Of a stretch of 64,000 nt of DNA, positions 16,602 through 25,643 are shown in pieces. The translations under genes and the position numbers were made by a program. Position 1 is the first letter of the stretch, and each line of letters opens with the position of its first letter. The stretch is from WTGU01 sp965242855 (GTDB lineage: Bacteria; Pseudomonadota; Alphaproteobacteria; UBA828), in assembly GCA_965242855.1 (NCBI GenBank), contig OZ251509.1, positions 434,001-498,000 on the forward strand, in the 5' to 3' direction. The notes beneath the pieces are model-generated. The model did no database searches. It was not told the origin of the DNA and worked only from the letters and a program-made list of their open reading frames with translations.

Positions 16602-17393
16602 ATGCATCCATTCGACTATCGCCGCGCGGCATCGGTGGAGGACGCGGCCGCGGCCTTCCGCGAGGCGGAAGACGGCGCCTATCTGGCGGGCGGGCACACC
16701 CTGCTGCCGACGATGAAGCAGCGTCTGGCCAGCCCCTCCGCCCTGATCGACCTGGCGGGGCTGACGGCGCTGAAGGGCATCAAGGTCGAAGACGGCGCGG
16801 TCGAGGTCGGCGCCCTCACGCCCCACGCGGCGGTCGCGGCGTCGGCGCATGTGCGGGCGGCGATTCCGGCGCTCGCGGCGCTCGCCGGCAAGATCGGCGA
16901 CCCGCAGGTGCGCAACAAGGGCACCATCGGCGGCTCCCTCGCCAACAACGACCCGGCGGCCGACTATCCGGCCGCCGTGCTCGGCCTGGGCGCTGCGGTG
17001 GTGACCGACCGGCGCACGATCGCAGCGGACGATTTCTTCACCGGCCTGTTCGAAACCGCCCTGGAGGCGGGCGAGATCGTCACGGCGGTGCGCTTCCCCC
17101 GGCCGCGCCGGGCCGGCTACGCGAAGTTCCCCAATCCGGCGTCCCGCTACGCCATCGTCGGCGTGATGGCGGCGGAGACGGCGAGCGGCGTGCGCGTCGC
17201 CGTGACGGGCGCGGGGCCCTGCGTCTTCCGCGCACGCGGGATCGAGGCGGCGTTGGGCGGCGGCCTCGACGCGGCGGCGGACCTGCCGGCCCTGCCCGCC
17301 GACGGGCTCAACGCGGACATCCACGCGAGCGCCGAATACCGCGCCCATCTCGTCGGCGTCATGGCCCGGCGCGCCATGGCCGCGGCCGCCTGA
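16602..17393 (+). CDS. FAD-binding subunit of a molybdenum hydroxylase (CoxM-like), orphan
   Basis: Resembles the medium FAD subunit of CO dehydrogenase/xanthine dehydrogenase-type molybdenum enzymes, which passes electrons from the Fe-S subunit to an acceptor. The 263-residue protein carries both FAD motifs: LAGGHTLLPTMKQRL near residue 30 and NKGTIGGSLANNDPAADYPA near 105. The C-terminal CO_deh_flav_C domain is present. The ATG at 16602 gives the canonical MHPFDY start. No coxS or coxL gene is adjacent, which is unusual because these subunits are normally co-encoded. Confidence 0.9.
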   Translation: MHPFDYRRAASVEDAAAAFREAEDGAYLAGGHTLLPTMKQRLASPSALIDLAGLTALKGIKVEDGAVEVGALTPHAAVAASAHVRAAIPALAALAGKIGDPQVRNKGTIGGSLANNDPAADYPAAVLGLGAAVVTDRRTIAADDFFTGLFETALEAGEIVTAVRFPRPRRAGYAKFPNPASRYAIVGVMAAETASGVRVAVTGAGPCVFRARGIEAALGGGLDAAADLPALPADGLNADIHASAEYRAHLVGVMARRAMAAAA

Positions 17394-17425
17394 AGCCGGC
17401 CGGCGGCGCTGCCCCGGCGCGCGCG

Positions 17426-18427
17426 GTGCGGCGCCTCCTCCTGCCGCCGGCGCTCGCCCTCGCCGCGGCGCTCGCGTTCCGGCCCGCGGCGGCGGACGAG
17501 GCGCCGGCGCACTGGGCGGCGGAGTGGGCGGAGACGGATTTCTCCCGCTCCTCGGTGCCGTTCGCGGAGATCCTCTCCGGCGGCGTCGCCAGGGACGCCA
17601 TCCCGGCGATCGACGATCCGCTCTTCGCGCCGGCCGCCTCCGCCGCCGGCCTGCCGGGCAGCGAGCCGGTGATCGCCGTCTCCATCGCGGGCGACGCCCG
17701 CGCCTATCCGCTGCGCATCCTGACGTGGCACGAGATCGTCAACGACACGGTGGGCGGAACCCCGGTGGCCGTGACCTTCTGCCCGCTCTGCAACTCGGGC
17801 GTCGTGTACGACCGGCGGGTGGCGGGCGCGGTGCTGGATTTCGGCACCACGGGGAAGCTGCGCAACTCGGACCTCGTGATGTACGACCGGCAGACCGGCA
17901 GCTGGTGGCAGCAGTTCACCGGAGAGGGCATCGTCGGCACCCACGCCGGCGCGGCGCTCGCGGCGCTGCCGGCCCGGCTCGAGTCCTTCGCCCGCTTCAA
18001 GGCGCGCGCCGGGGCGGAAGCCCTGGTCCTGGTGCCGCGCGACCCGGCGGCGCGCCGCTACGGCCGCAACCCCTACGCGAAATACGATTCCGCGGCGCGG
18101 CCGTTCCTCTACCGCGGCGCCCTGCCGGAGGGCATCGCGCCGCTGGCCCGCGTCGTCGCGGTGGACGGCGAGGCGTGGAGCCTCGCCCTCCTGCGCCGGC
18201 TGGGCCGCTACGAACGGGGTGATCTGGTCATCACCTGGGAGCCGGGACAGAACTCCGCCCTGGACGACGCGACGATCGCGCGCGGCCGCGACGTGGGCAA
18301 CGTGGTCGTCCGGCGCAAGCGCGCGGGCGGCCTGGAAGACGCGGTCCACGACGTGAGCTTCGCCTTCGCCTTCCACGCCTTCCACCCGGACGGAACGATC
18401 CACACGGACGCCGAAGACCTCCGATGA
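17426..18427 (+). CDS. DUF3179 exported protein
   Basis: 333 residues from a GTG start, with a signal peptide (LLLPPALALAAALAFRPAAA). The DUF3179 core is clear: RAYPLRILTWHEIVNDTVGG, then VTFCPLCNSGVVYDR with its Cys pair, then GKLRNSDLVMYDRQTGSWWQ and NPYAKYDS. The family is of unknown function and usually extracytoplasmic. It follows the CoxM gene by 32 bases on the same strand. No ribosome-binding site is obvious at this GTG. Confidence 0.88.
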   Translation: MRRLLLPPALALAAALAFRPAAADEAPAHWAAEWAETDFSRSSVPFAEILSGGVARDAIPAIDDPLFAPAASAAGLPGSEPVIAVSIAGDARAYPLRILTWHEIVNDTVGGTPVAVTFCPLCNSGVVYDRRVAGAVLDFGTTGKLRNSDLVMYDRQTGSWWQQFTGEGIVGTHAGAALAALPARLESFARFKARAGAEALVLVPRDPAARRYGRNPYAKYDSAARPFLYRGALPEGIAPLARVVAVDGEAWSLALLRRLGRYERGDLVITWEPGQNSALDDATIARGRDVGNVVVRRKRAGGLEDAVHDVSFAFAFHAFHPDGTIHTDAEDLR

Positions 18428-18455
18428 GCGGGAGCGTTTCCGGGTGCGGGGCGCG

Positions 18456-19163
18456 CTACTTGATCGCCAGCAGCTCGATCTCGAAGTGGAGCGTCTGGCC
18501 CGGGCCGATCATGGCGCCGGCGCCGCTTTCGCCGTAGGCGAGGCGGTCGGGGATCCAGACCTCCCATTTGGCGCCGACCGCCATCGCCGTGAGCGCCTCC
18601 TGCCAGCCGGCGATCACCGCGTTCACCGGAAACTCGGCGGGCGCGCCGCGGGAATACGAGCTGTCGAATTCGCGGCCGTCGAGAAGCCGGCCCCGGTAGT
18701 GCACCACCACCGTATCCTCCGGCCGGGGCGCTGCGCCCGCGCCCGCCGCGTGAACCAGATATTGCAGGCCGCTCTCCTGAGTCTTCACGCCCGCGCGCTC
18801 CCGGTTGCGGGCCAGGAAGGCGGCCCCCTCCTCGGCGTTGCGCGCGGCTTCCTCCCGTTGCTTCTTCATCACCGCCTCCTGGTAGGACGCGAGAGCCGCC
18901 GCCAATTCGTCGTCCCCGAGACGCGGCGGGCGGCCCTCGAAACGGTCGCGCAAGGCGGCCGTCACCGCGTCCGCGTCGAGGAGCCCGCGGCTCTGGGAGA
19001 GGAGCATGTCGGCGAACCGCAGACCCACCGCGTAGCTGTATTTCTGCCGGGGCGTTTCGAGGGAAGCCGCGCCCTCCTGCGCCGCCGCGTCCGCTGCGCC
19101 CGCCGCGAGGCACGCGCAGGCGGCCAGCACGGCCAAGCGCTTCCCCCATGGAACGAAGGTCAT
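18456..19163 (-). CDS. FKBP-type peptidyl-prolyl isomerase, Mip/FkpA-like, periplasmic
   Basis: A periplasmic folding catalyst, 235 residues. The signal peptide ends near AAGAADAAAQ. An N-terminal dimerisation helix region (QKYSYAVGLRFADMLL through about residue 120) precedes the FKBP domain. That domain has VVVHYRGRLLDGREFDSSYSRG, then VIAGWQEALTAMAVGAKWEVWIP, LAYGESGAG and LHFEIELLAI. This matches the Mip/FkpA layout. The gene is convergent with the DUF3179 gene and upstream of, but not overlapping, the aminotransferase region. Confidence 0.93.
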   Translation of the reverse strand: MTFVPWGKRLAVLAACACLAAGAADAAAQEGAASLETPRQKYSYAVGLRFADMLLSQSRGLLDADAVTAALRDRFEGRPPRLGDDELAAALASYQEAVMKKQREEAARNAEEGAAFLARNRERAGVKTQESGLQYLVHAAGAGAAPRPEDTVVVHYRGRLLDGREFDSSYSRGAPAEFPVNAVIAGWQEALTAMAVGAKWEVWIPDRLAYGESGAGAMIGPGQTLHFEIELLAIK

Positions 19164-19245
19164 GTCGAATCCCTCCCGCTTGTCGAGGCAAGCCCGGGGC
19201 GCCGGAAGGCTCGGGAGGCGGCCCGTTCGACGCCGCCGGCGGGCG

Positions 19246-20592
19246 TCAACCGAGGACGGCCCTGGTGGAGTCGGCGACGATCTCCACGGTCCGGTCGATG
19301 GTCGCGTCGTCGGTCACGATGGGCGGCGCGAGGAAGTACACGTCCGGGCGGATGCGGCTGAACAGGCCGCGCGCCATCGCCTCCGCGTGGATCTTCGCGG
19401 CGACGCCTTCGCCCGAATCGAAGCTCTCCTTCGTCGCCCGGTCCTTGACGTACTCCACCGCGCACATGAGCCCGAGGCCGCGGATGTCGCCGACGTGCGG
19501 ATGGTCGGCCAGGGCGTCCTTCAGGCCGACCAGCAGGCGCTTGCCCTTGGCCGCGGCCTGGGCGGGGAAATCCTCCCGCTCGATGAGGTCGATCATGGCG
19601 CAGCCGATGGCGCAGCCGGTGGGATGGGCGCTGTAGGTGTAGGCGTGCATCCAGGGCTTGCCGCTCTCGTGCATCGTGCGGGCGATCTCGTCGCTGATCC
19701 CGATGCCGCCGAGCGGGAAATAGCCCGAGGTGACGGCCTTGGCGAACTGGATCATGTCGGGCTCGACGCCCCAGTGCTGGAGGCCGAACATGCGGCCCGT
19801 CCGCCCGAACCCGGTGATCACCTCGTCGGAGACCAGCAGCACCTCGTATTTGTCGCAGATGGCGCGGATGCGCGGGAAGTAGTCGGCCTGCGGCGCGATC
19901 ACGCCGCCGCCGCCCTGCACCGGCTCGGCGATGAACATCGCCACCGTCTCGGGGCCCTCCGCCAGGATCGCCTTCTCGAGCTCGTCGGCCGCCGCGACCC
20001 CCTGGCTCTCCGCGCCCGCCGGCGCCTCGTAGCGGTAGGGATAGGGGCTCGGGATGTGGACGAAGCCGGGGATGCGCGGCTCGAACATCGGCCAGTAGAT
20101 GTTCATCCCCGTCGCGCACATGGCCGCCAGGGTGACGCCGTGATAGCCCCAGATGCGGGAGATGACCTTGGTCTTCTCCGGCCTGCCCTTCAGCTTCCAG
20201 TAGTAGCGGGCCATCTTGATGTTGCTGTCGGTGGATTCGCCGCCGCCGGAGGTGAAGTAGAAGTGGTTGATGTTCGGATAGGCGATGCGGGCGAGCTTCT
20301 CGGCGAGTTCGATGGCGCGCGGGTTGGAGCTGCCGGCGTAGCCGGAGGCGTAGGCCATCTCGGCGAGCTGGCGGCTGCCGGCCTCCACCAGGTCCGCGCA
20401 GCCGTTGCCGGCGGTGTTGTTCCAGAGGCCGGAGAGGCCGTCGATGAAGCGCTCGCCGTTGGCGTCGACGAGGAAGGCCCCTTCCCCGCCGACCCAGACC
20501 TTGCCCGCGGCGTGGGCGGTCTGGCTGTGCAGCGGGTGGATCAGATGCGCGGTATCGCGATCGAGCAGCGCGGCTTCGGCGTTGTTTGACAT
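19246..20592 (-). CDS. Class III PLP-dependent aminotransferase (omega-amino acid:pyruvate type)
   Basis: 448 residues. ATG 20592 follows CGGGAGGACGAC. The class III signature is intact, with Asp in LVSDEVITGFGRTG and the PLP lysine in MIQFAKAVTSGYFPLGG. The segments LHSQTAHAAGKVWVGGEGAF and FYFTSGGGESTDSNIKMARY are those of omega-amino acid-pyruvate aminotransferases rather than typical BioA. It is divergent from bioF with a 180-bp gap. A role supplying the BioA step of biotin synthesis is possible from context only. Confidence 0.9.
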   Translation of the reverse strand: MSNNAEAALLDRDTAHLIHPLHSQTAHAAGKVWVGGEGAFLVDANGERFIDGLSGLWNNTAGNGCADLVEAGSRQLAEMAYASGYAGSSNPRAIELAEKLARIAYPNINHFYFTSGGGESTDSNIKMARYYWKLKGRPEKTKVISRIWGYHGVTLAAMCATGMNIYWPMFEPRIPGFVHIPSPYPYRYEAPAGAESQGVAAADELEKAILAEGPETVAMFIAEPVQGGGGVIAPQADYFPRIRAICDKYEVLLVSDEVITGFGRTGRMFGLQHWGVEPDMIQFAKAVTSGYFPLGGIGISDEIARTMHESGKPWMHAYTYSAHPTGCAIGCAMIDLIEREDFPAQAAAKGKRLLVGLKDALADHPHVGDIRGLGLMCAVEYVKDRATKESFDSGEGVAAKIHAEAMARGLFSRIRPDVYFLAPPIVTDDATIDRTVEIVADSTRAVLG

Positions 20593-20772
20593 GTCGTCCT
20601 CCCGGTTGCGCGGCCGCGCGTTCGCCCAGCCTGTTCGCGGGCGCCAGTGTGCGCCGCCTGCGCGCTTCCGATCAAGGCCGCGCGGCGCCCCTCCGGCATC
20701 GCCCGGCGGGCTGCGTTGACAGGGCGCGGGGTTTCGCGCAGCGTCGCCGCCGGAACCGCGCGCCGGAAGCCC

Positions 20773-21930
20773 ATGGAATCGCTCGACCGCTTCGCGCGGG
20801 CGAAGCTGGACAAGCTGTCCTCGCGGCGGCTGCGCCGCACCCTCCGCGAGACCGCGCCCTGCGGCCCCGTCCGGGTGAAGCGCGCCGGCCGGCGCCTCGT
20901 CTCCTTCTGCGGCAACGACTACCTCAACCTGTCGCAGCATCCGGCGGTCAAGCGGGCGGCGATGGAGGCGACGGAACGCTGGGGCGCCGGCGCCGGCGCG
21001 TCGCGGCTGGTGACCGGCAACCACCCGCTCTTCGCCGCCCTCGAACGCCGTCTCGCCGCGCTCAAGAGCGCTGAGGACGCCTGCGTCTTCGGCTCCGGCT
21101 ACCTCGCCAATCTCGGCATCGTCCCGAGCCTGGCGGGCGCGGGCGACCTGATCCTGGCGGACGCCCTGAGCCACGCCTGCCTGCGCGCGGGCGCGGCGCT
21201 CTCCGGGGCCAGGATCGAAATCTTCCGACACAACGACCTCGACCATCTGGCCGCCCTGCTCGCGGCCCACCGCGCGGCGCACGAACGCGCGCTGCTGCTC
21301 ACCGACGGGGTGTTCAGCATGGACGGCGACCGCGCGCCGGTGGCGGCCCTGAGCGAAATCGCCGCCGCCCACGACGCATGGTTGATGACCGACGACGCCC
21401 ACGGGGTCGGGGTCGTCGGCGGTGGGCGCGGCTCCAGCTTCGCGGACGGCGGCGGGAGCGCCGTGCCGCTCCAGATGGGCACCCTTTCGAAGGCCGTCGG
21501 CAGCTACGGCGGCTATCTCTGCGCCTCCCGCCCGGTCGTCGACCTGATCCGCACCCGCGCCCGCCCGTTCATCTACTCGACCGGCCTGCCGCCGGGCGCC
21601 GTGGCGGCGAGCATCGCGAGCCTCGACCTGATCGCGAACGATCCGGAGCTGGTGGCGCGGCCTCTGCGCAAGGCGGCGCTCTTCTGCGCCCGGCTCGACC
21701 GCCCGCCGCCCGAAAGCTGCATCGTCCCGGTCCTTCTCGGCACGCCGGAGCGCGCCCTCGCCGCGTCCCGCCTGCTCGAGGAGGAAGGCTTCCTGGTGAC
21801 GGCGATCCGCCCGCCGACCGTGCCCGAGGGCACGGCGCGGCTGCGCCTCACCTTCAGCGCGGGCCACGACGACGCGGACGTCGAACGGCTGGCCGGGCTC
21901 GTGCGCGCGCGCATCCTCCGGGGCCGGTGA
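20773..21930 (+). CDS. bioF: 8-amino-7-oxononanoate synthase
   Basis: Condenses pimeloyl-ACP/CoA with L-alanine in biotin synthesis. The 385-residue length is normal. FCGNDYLNLSQHP near the N-terminus, GAGASRLVTGNHPLF, TDGVFSMDGD and DDAHGVGVVG are typical, and the PLP lysine lies in GTLSKAVGSYGGYL. ATG 20773 is preceded by GGAAGC; longer upstream frames are not conserved. The stop overlaps the GTG start of bioD. Confidence 0.95.
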   Translation: MESLDRFARAKLDKLSSRRLRRTLRETAPCGPVRVKRAGRRLVSFCGNDYLNLSQHPAVKRAAMEATERWGAGAGASRLVTGNHPLFAALERRLAALKSAEDACVFGSGYLANLGIVPSLAGAGDLILADALSHACLRAGAALSGARIEIFRHNDLDHLAALLAAHRAAHERALLLTDGVFSMDGDRAPVAALSEIAAAHDAWLMTDDAHGVGVVGGGRGSSFADGGGSAVPLQMGTLSKAVGSYGGYLCASRPVVDLIRTRARPFIYSTGLPPGAVAASIASLDLIANDPELVARPLRKAALFCARLDRPPPESCIVPVLLGTPERALAASRLLEEEGFLVTAIRPPTVPEGTARLRLTFSAGHDDADVERLAGLVRARILRGR

Positions 21931-22610
21931 GCGCGCTCTTCGTCACCGGCACCGGCACCGGCGTCGGCAAGACCCTGGTCGCGGCCGCGCTCTGCCGCCA
22001 GTTCCGCGAGGCGGGCCGCCCGGTGCACGCGCTCAAGCCGGTGATGAGCGGCTACGACCCGGCGGCACCGGACGAAAGCGACGCCGGCGTCCTTCTCGCC
22101 GGCCTGGGGCGGGAGGCCACCGCCGCCGCGGTCGCCGCCATCGCGCCTTGGCGCTTCGCCGCCCCGCTCTCGCCCGACATGGCGGCGGCGCGCGAGGGAC
22201 GGCGGCTCGCCCTCGCCGAGATCGTCGCCTTCTGCCGCGCCGCGGAGGGCGACCCGCTGCTGATCGAGGGCGTCGGCGGCGTCATGGTCCCGCTCGACGA
22301 CCGCCATACGGTGGCGGACTGGATGGCGGCGCTGGGCGCGCCGGCGCTGGTGGTGGCCGGGAGCTATCTCGGCACCATCAGCCACACCCTGACCGCCCTC
22401 GCGGCGCTGCGCGGGCGCGGCATCCGGGTCGCCGGGCTGGCGATCAGCGAATCCCCGGTGAGCCCCGTCCCGCCCGCCGAGACGGTCGCGGTGATCGCGC
22501 GGCACGCCGGGCCGCTGCCGGTCGCGATCCTGCCGCGCCTGGACGACGCGGCCGCGCCCTGGCGCGAAGCGCCCGACCTGCTCGGCCCGCTCGCCCTTCC
22601 CGGCGCCTGA
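21927..22610 (+). CDS. bioD: Dethiobiotin synthetase
   Basis: ATP-dependent ring closure of diaminopelargonate to dethiobiotin. 227 residues. It starts at GTG 21927, overlapping the bioF stop (GTGA). The P-loop is FVTGTGTGVGKT, followed by the substrate-site segment ALKPVMSGYDP and IEGVGGVMVPL. Only bioF and bioD are here; bioB and a canonical bioA are not in the window. Confidence 0.94.
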   Translation: MSALFVTGTGTGVGKTLVAAALCRQFREAGRPVHALKPVMSGYDPAAPDESDAGVLLAGLGREATAAAVAAIAPWRFAAPLSPDMAAAREGRRLALAEIVAFCRAAEGDPLLIEGVGGVMVPLDDRHTVADWMAALGAPALVVAGSYLGTISHTLTALAALRGRGIRVAGLAISESPVSPVPPAETVAVIARHAGPLPVAILPRLDDAAAPWREAPDLLGPLALPGA

Positions 22611-22625
22611 ACCCGCGCCGGAGCG

Positions 22626-24848
22626 TCAGAGGAAACGGTTGGAGCGCGGGAAGCCGCGCGGCGCCGCGCGCCCGGCCTGGCCGCGCCTGCCGAGCCATGC
22701 GTCCAGCGCCGTTTCCGCGCGCACGCCGCCGCCCGCCCGCCAGCGCAGCCCCCGCGCGCGGTCGAAGACCTGGACGTCGCGCAGCGTCGCGTCGCGATAG
22801 CGTTGCAGGATGACGCCGCGGCCACGCGCCAGGGTCGGCATCTCGGCCGCGGGGAAAAGCAACAGGCGCCGGTTGCTGCCGACGACGGCCACCGTGTCGC
22901 CGGCCCCGTCCGCGCAGACGGCGGCTTCGGCGCCGGGGGCCGGGTTCAGCACCTGCCGCCCGCCCCGGGTCTGGGCCACCACGTCGTCCTCGGGGACGAA
23001 GAAGCCGCGCCCGTCGCTCGCCGCCACGATCAGCCGCCGGCCCGGCCGGTGGACGAAGAGCGCGACCGGCTCCCGGTCGTTGCCGAGCCGGGCGACGAGG
23101 CGCAACGGTTCGCCGAAGCCGCGCCCGCCGGGCAGGCGGTCCGCCGCCAGCGTGTAGAAGCGGCCGTCGGAGGCGAACAGCAGCAGCCGGTCCGTGGTCT
23201 CGGCGTGGAAGCGGAAGCGCGCGCCGTCGCCTTCCTTGTAGCGCAGCGCCGCGTCCGCCCCGGCATGGCCCTTGGCGGCGCGGATCCAACCCTTCGCCGA
23301 GCAGACGACGGTGATCGGCTCGCGCGCGACCAGCGCTTCGGCCGGCACCGCGCGGGGCGGCGGGGCGCGGTCGATGGCGGTGCGCCGGGCGCCCGTCGCG
23401 GTCTCCTGGCCGAAGCGCTTTCGGATGTCGGCGATCTCGCCCAACAACGCGGTCTTCTGCCGCCGCCGGCTCTTTTCGAGCGCTTCGAGCGCCGCCCGTT
23501 CCTTTTCCAGCGCCGCGTGCTCGCGCGCGATCGCCGCCTCCTCGAGCCGCCGCAGCGCGCGGAGCCGCATGTCGAGGATCGCCCCGGCCTGGACTTCGGT
23601 GACGTCGAGACGGGCCATGAGGACGGGCTTGGGCTCGTCCTCCTCGCGCACGATGCGGATCACTTCGTCGAGATTGCGATAGGCGGCCAGATAGCCGCCG
23701 AGGATTTCGAGCCGGCGGGCGATCTCGGCCAGGCGGTGCGCGGTGCGGCGCAGCAGCACCGTGCGCCGGTGGTCGAGGAACGCCTGGAGCACCCGCTTCA
23801 GGGGCATGACCCCGGGCACGCCGTGCGCGTCCAGCACGTTCATGTTGAGGCCGATGCGGGTCTCGAGTTCGGTCTGACGGAACAGCATCTCCATGAGCAG
23901 CGCCGGATCGACGGAGCGGCTCCGGGGCTCGAGAACGAGGCGGACGTCCTCGGCCGATTCGTCGCGCACGTCGGCCAGCAGGGCGAGCTTGCGCGCCTGG
24001 AGCAGGGCCGCGATGCGCTCGATCAGGCGGGCCTTCTGCACCTGGTAGGGAATCTCCGTGACGACGATCCGGTAGTGGCCGCGGTCGCCCTTCTCGACCC
24101 GCCAGCGGGCGCGCACGCGGAAGCCGCCGCGCCCGCTGGCGTAGGCGTCCACGATCTGCGCGCGGTCCTCCACCAGGACCCCGCCGGTCGGGAAGTCCGG
24201 CCCCGGCACGTGCGCGACCAGGGCCTCGGTCGAAAGCGACGGGTCCTTCAGCAAGGCCGCCAAGGCGTCGCAGAGTTCGCCGGCGTTGTGCGGCGGAATG
24301 CTGGTCGCGAGGCCGACGGCGATCCCGGTCGCGCCGTTGGCCAGCAGGTTGGGAAAGGCCGCCGGCAGCACGGCCGGCTCGCGATCCCCGCCGTCGTAGG
24401 TCTCGCGGAAATCCGCGGCATCCTCGTCGAGGCCGTCGAGCAGGGCCTGGGCGACGGCCGTCAGCCGCGCCTCGGTGTAGCGCATCGCCGCGGCGTTGTC
24501 GCCGTCGACGTTGCCGAAATTGCCCTGCCCTTCGACCAGCGGATAGCGCGCCGCGAAGGTCTGCGCCAGCCGCACCAGGGCGTCGTACACCGCGGCGTCG
24601 CCGTGGGGGTGGTACTTGCCGATCACGTCGCCGACCACGCGCGCGCATTTCTTGAACCCGGCCTGCGGGTCGAGCTTCAGCACGCGCATCGCGTAGAGCA
24701 GGCGGCGCTGGACGGGCTTCAGCCCGTCGCGCAGATCGGGCAGGGACCGCGCGGTGATGGTGGACAGCGCGTAGGCGAGATAGCGCTCGCTCAGCGCGTC
24801 GCCGAACGGCACCGGGCGGATCGCGCCCTCGGGCACAGGCTGTGGCAT
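22626..24848 (-). CDS. parC: DNA topoisomerase IV subunit A
   Basis: The breakage-reunion subunit that decatenates chromosomes. 740 residues, normal for an alphaproteobacterial ParC. The N-terminal winged-helix part contains ARSLPDLRDGLKPVQRRLLY and GKYHPHGDAAVYDAL; the catalytic Tyr124 is in AAMRYTEARL. The C-terminal pinwheel domain (about 500-740) contains GRGFFVPEDDVVAQTRGG. The residue equivalent to E. coli ParC Ser80 is alanine (HGDAAVYD). It begins 30 bases after the recO stop. Confidence 0.96.
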   Translation of the reverse strand: MPQPVPEGAIRPVPFGDALSERYLAYALSTITARSLPDLRDGLKPVQRRLLYAMRVLKLDPQAGFKKCARVVGDVIGKYHPHGDAAVYDALVRLAQTFAARYPLVEGQGNFGNVDGDNAAAMRYTEARLTAVAQALLDGLDEDAADFRETYDGGDREPAVLPAAFPNLLANGATGIAVGLATSIPPHNAGELCDALAALLKDPSLSTEALVAHVPGPDFPTGGVLVEDRAQIVDAYASGRGGFRVRARWRVEKGDRGHYRIVVTEIPYQVQKARLIERIAALLQARKLALLADVRDESAEDVRLVLEPRSRSVDPALLMEMLFRQTELETRIGLNMNVLDAHGVPGVMPLKRVLQAFLDHRRTVLLRRTAHRLAEIARRLEILGGYLAAYRNLDEVIRIVREEDEPKPVLMARLDVTEVQAGAILDMRLRALRRLEEAAIAREHAALEKERAALEALEKSRRRQKTALLGEIADIRKRFGQETATGARRTAIDRAPPPRAVPAEALVAREPITVVCSAKGWIRAAKGHAGADAALRYKEGDGARFRFHAETTDRLLLFASDGRFYTLAADRLPGGRGFGEPLRLVARLGNDREPVALFVHRPGRRLIVAASDGRGFFVPEDDVVAQTRGGRQVLNPAPGAEAAVCADGAGDTVAVVGSNRRLLLFPAAEMPTLARGRGVILQRYRDATLRDVQVFDRARGLRWRAGGGVRAETALDAWLGRRGQAGRAAPRGFPRSNRFL

Positions 24849-24878
24849 GGCCGCCGCTATACCACAAGTTCTTGGGGT

Positions 24879-25607
24879 TCAGGACTCCGTCCGCAGGCGC
24901 TCGATCAGGCGCGCGCGGGCCGCGGGCATGCGCCCGCCCTGGCCGCGGAACACGTGCTTGTCGAGGAAGCGGCCCGTGAGGCGGAGGCCGTCCGCCACGT
25001 CGGCGGCGCTCCCGGCGGCGGCGCCGGGGCCGCGCAGGAAGCGCGGCAGGGGAAGCAGCCTGGCCGCGTAGGGCGCGCCGGCGCCGCGCGAAACCGCCCG
25101 CCCGCTGCGCGGCGACACGTAGGCCAGCTCCTCGGTCGCGCCGGTCGCCGCGCAGGCCGAGAGGTCCAGGCCGAAGCCGAGCTCGGCCAGCAGCGCGAGC
25201 TCCCAGCGCACCACCTCTTCCGCCCACCGGTCCGTCGCCTCCAGGGCGTCGAGCAGCCGCCCGAGCGTGGCGTGGATGCGCGGATAGGGGTGGCGCTCCG
25301 GCAAGGCCGCCTCCGCCAGGGCGCAGACGGCGGCGAGCGCCGCGAGGCGCGGCGGATCGTCCAGCAGCAGGCCCGCGCGGGCGCGAACGAGCTCGCAGGC
25401 GTAGTGCCCGAGATGCTCGACCAGGCGCGCCCGCCAGCGGACGGACAGGGTGTTGCCGGCCTGGTAGAGGCCCCGGCTCCGGCGCCCGCGCGCGCCGCGC
25501 GCCAACCCGGCGTGGCGCCCGTGGCGCTCGGTCAGCAGCGAGACGACCGCGGCGTTCTCGCCGTGCCGGCGTGCGGAGAGGACGATGCCCGTGTCGCTCC
25601 ATTCCAT
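24879..25607 (-). CDS. recO: DNA repair protein RecO
   Basis: RecO loads RecA and anneals SSB-coated DNA in the RecFOR pathway. 242 residues. The N-terminal OB fold begins MEWSDTGIVLSARRHGENAAVVSLLTERHGRHAG, split here over residues 1-34. The helical C-terminal domain contains DLSACAATGATEELAYVSPRSGRAVS (about 165-190), where a zinc site is often found in the family; only one Cys remains. It follows era on the same strand. Confidence 0.93.
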   Translation of the reverse strand: MEWSDTGIVLSARRHGENAAVVSLLTERHGRHAGLARGARGRRSRGLYQAGNTLSVRWRARLVEHLGHYACELVRARAGLLLDDPPRLAALAAVCALAEAALPERHPYPRIHATLGRLLDALEATDRWAEEVVRWELALLAELGFGLDLSACAATGATEELAYVSPRSGRAVSRGAGAPYAARLLPLPRFLRGPGAAAGSAADVADGLRLTGRFLDKHVFRGQGGRMPAARARLIERLRTES

Positions 25608-25643
25608 CCGGCGCGCTCCCCGGCGGTGCCCCAGGCCGGCCGC

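Noticed and set aside
19246..20592. bioA
   Set aside because: Motifs fit omega-amino acid:pyruvate aminotransferases better than adenosylmethionine-dependent BioA; only the genomic position hints at biotin.
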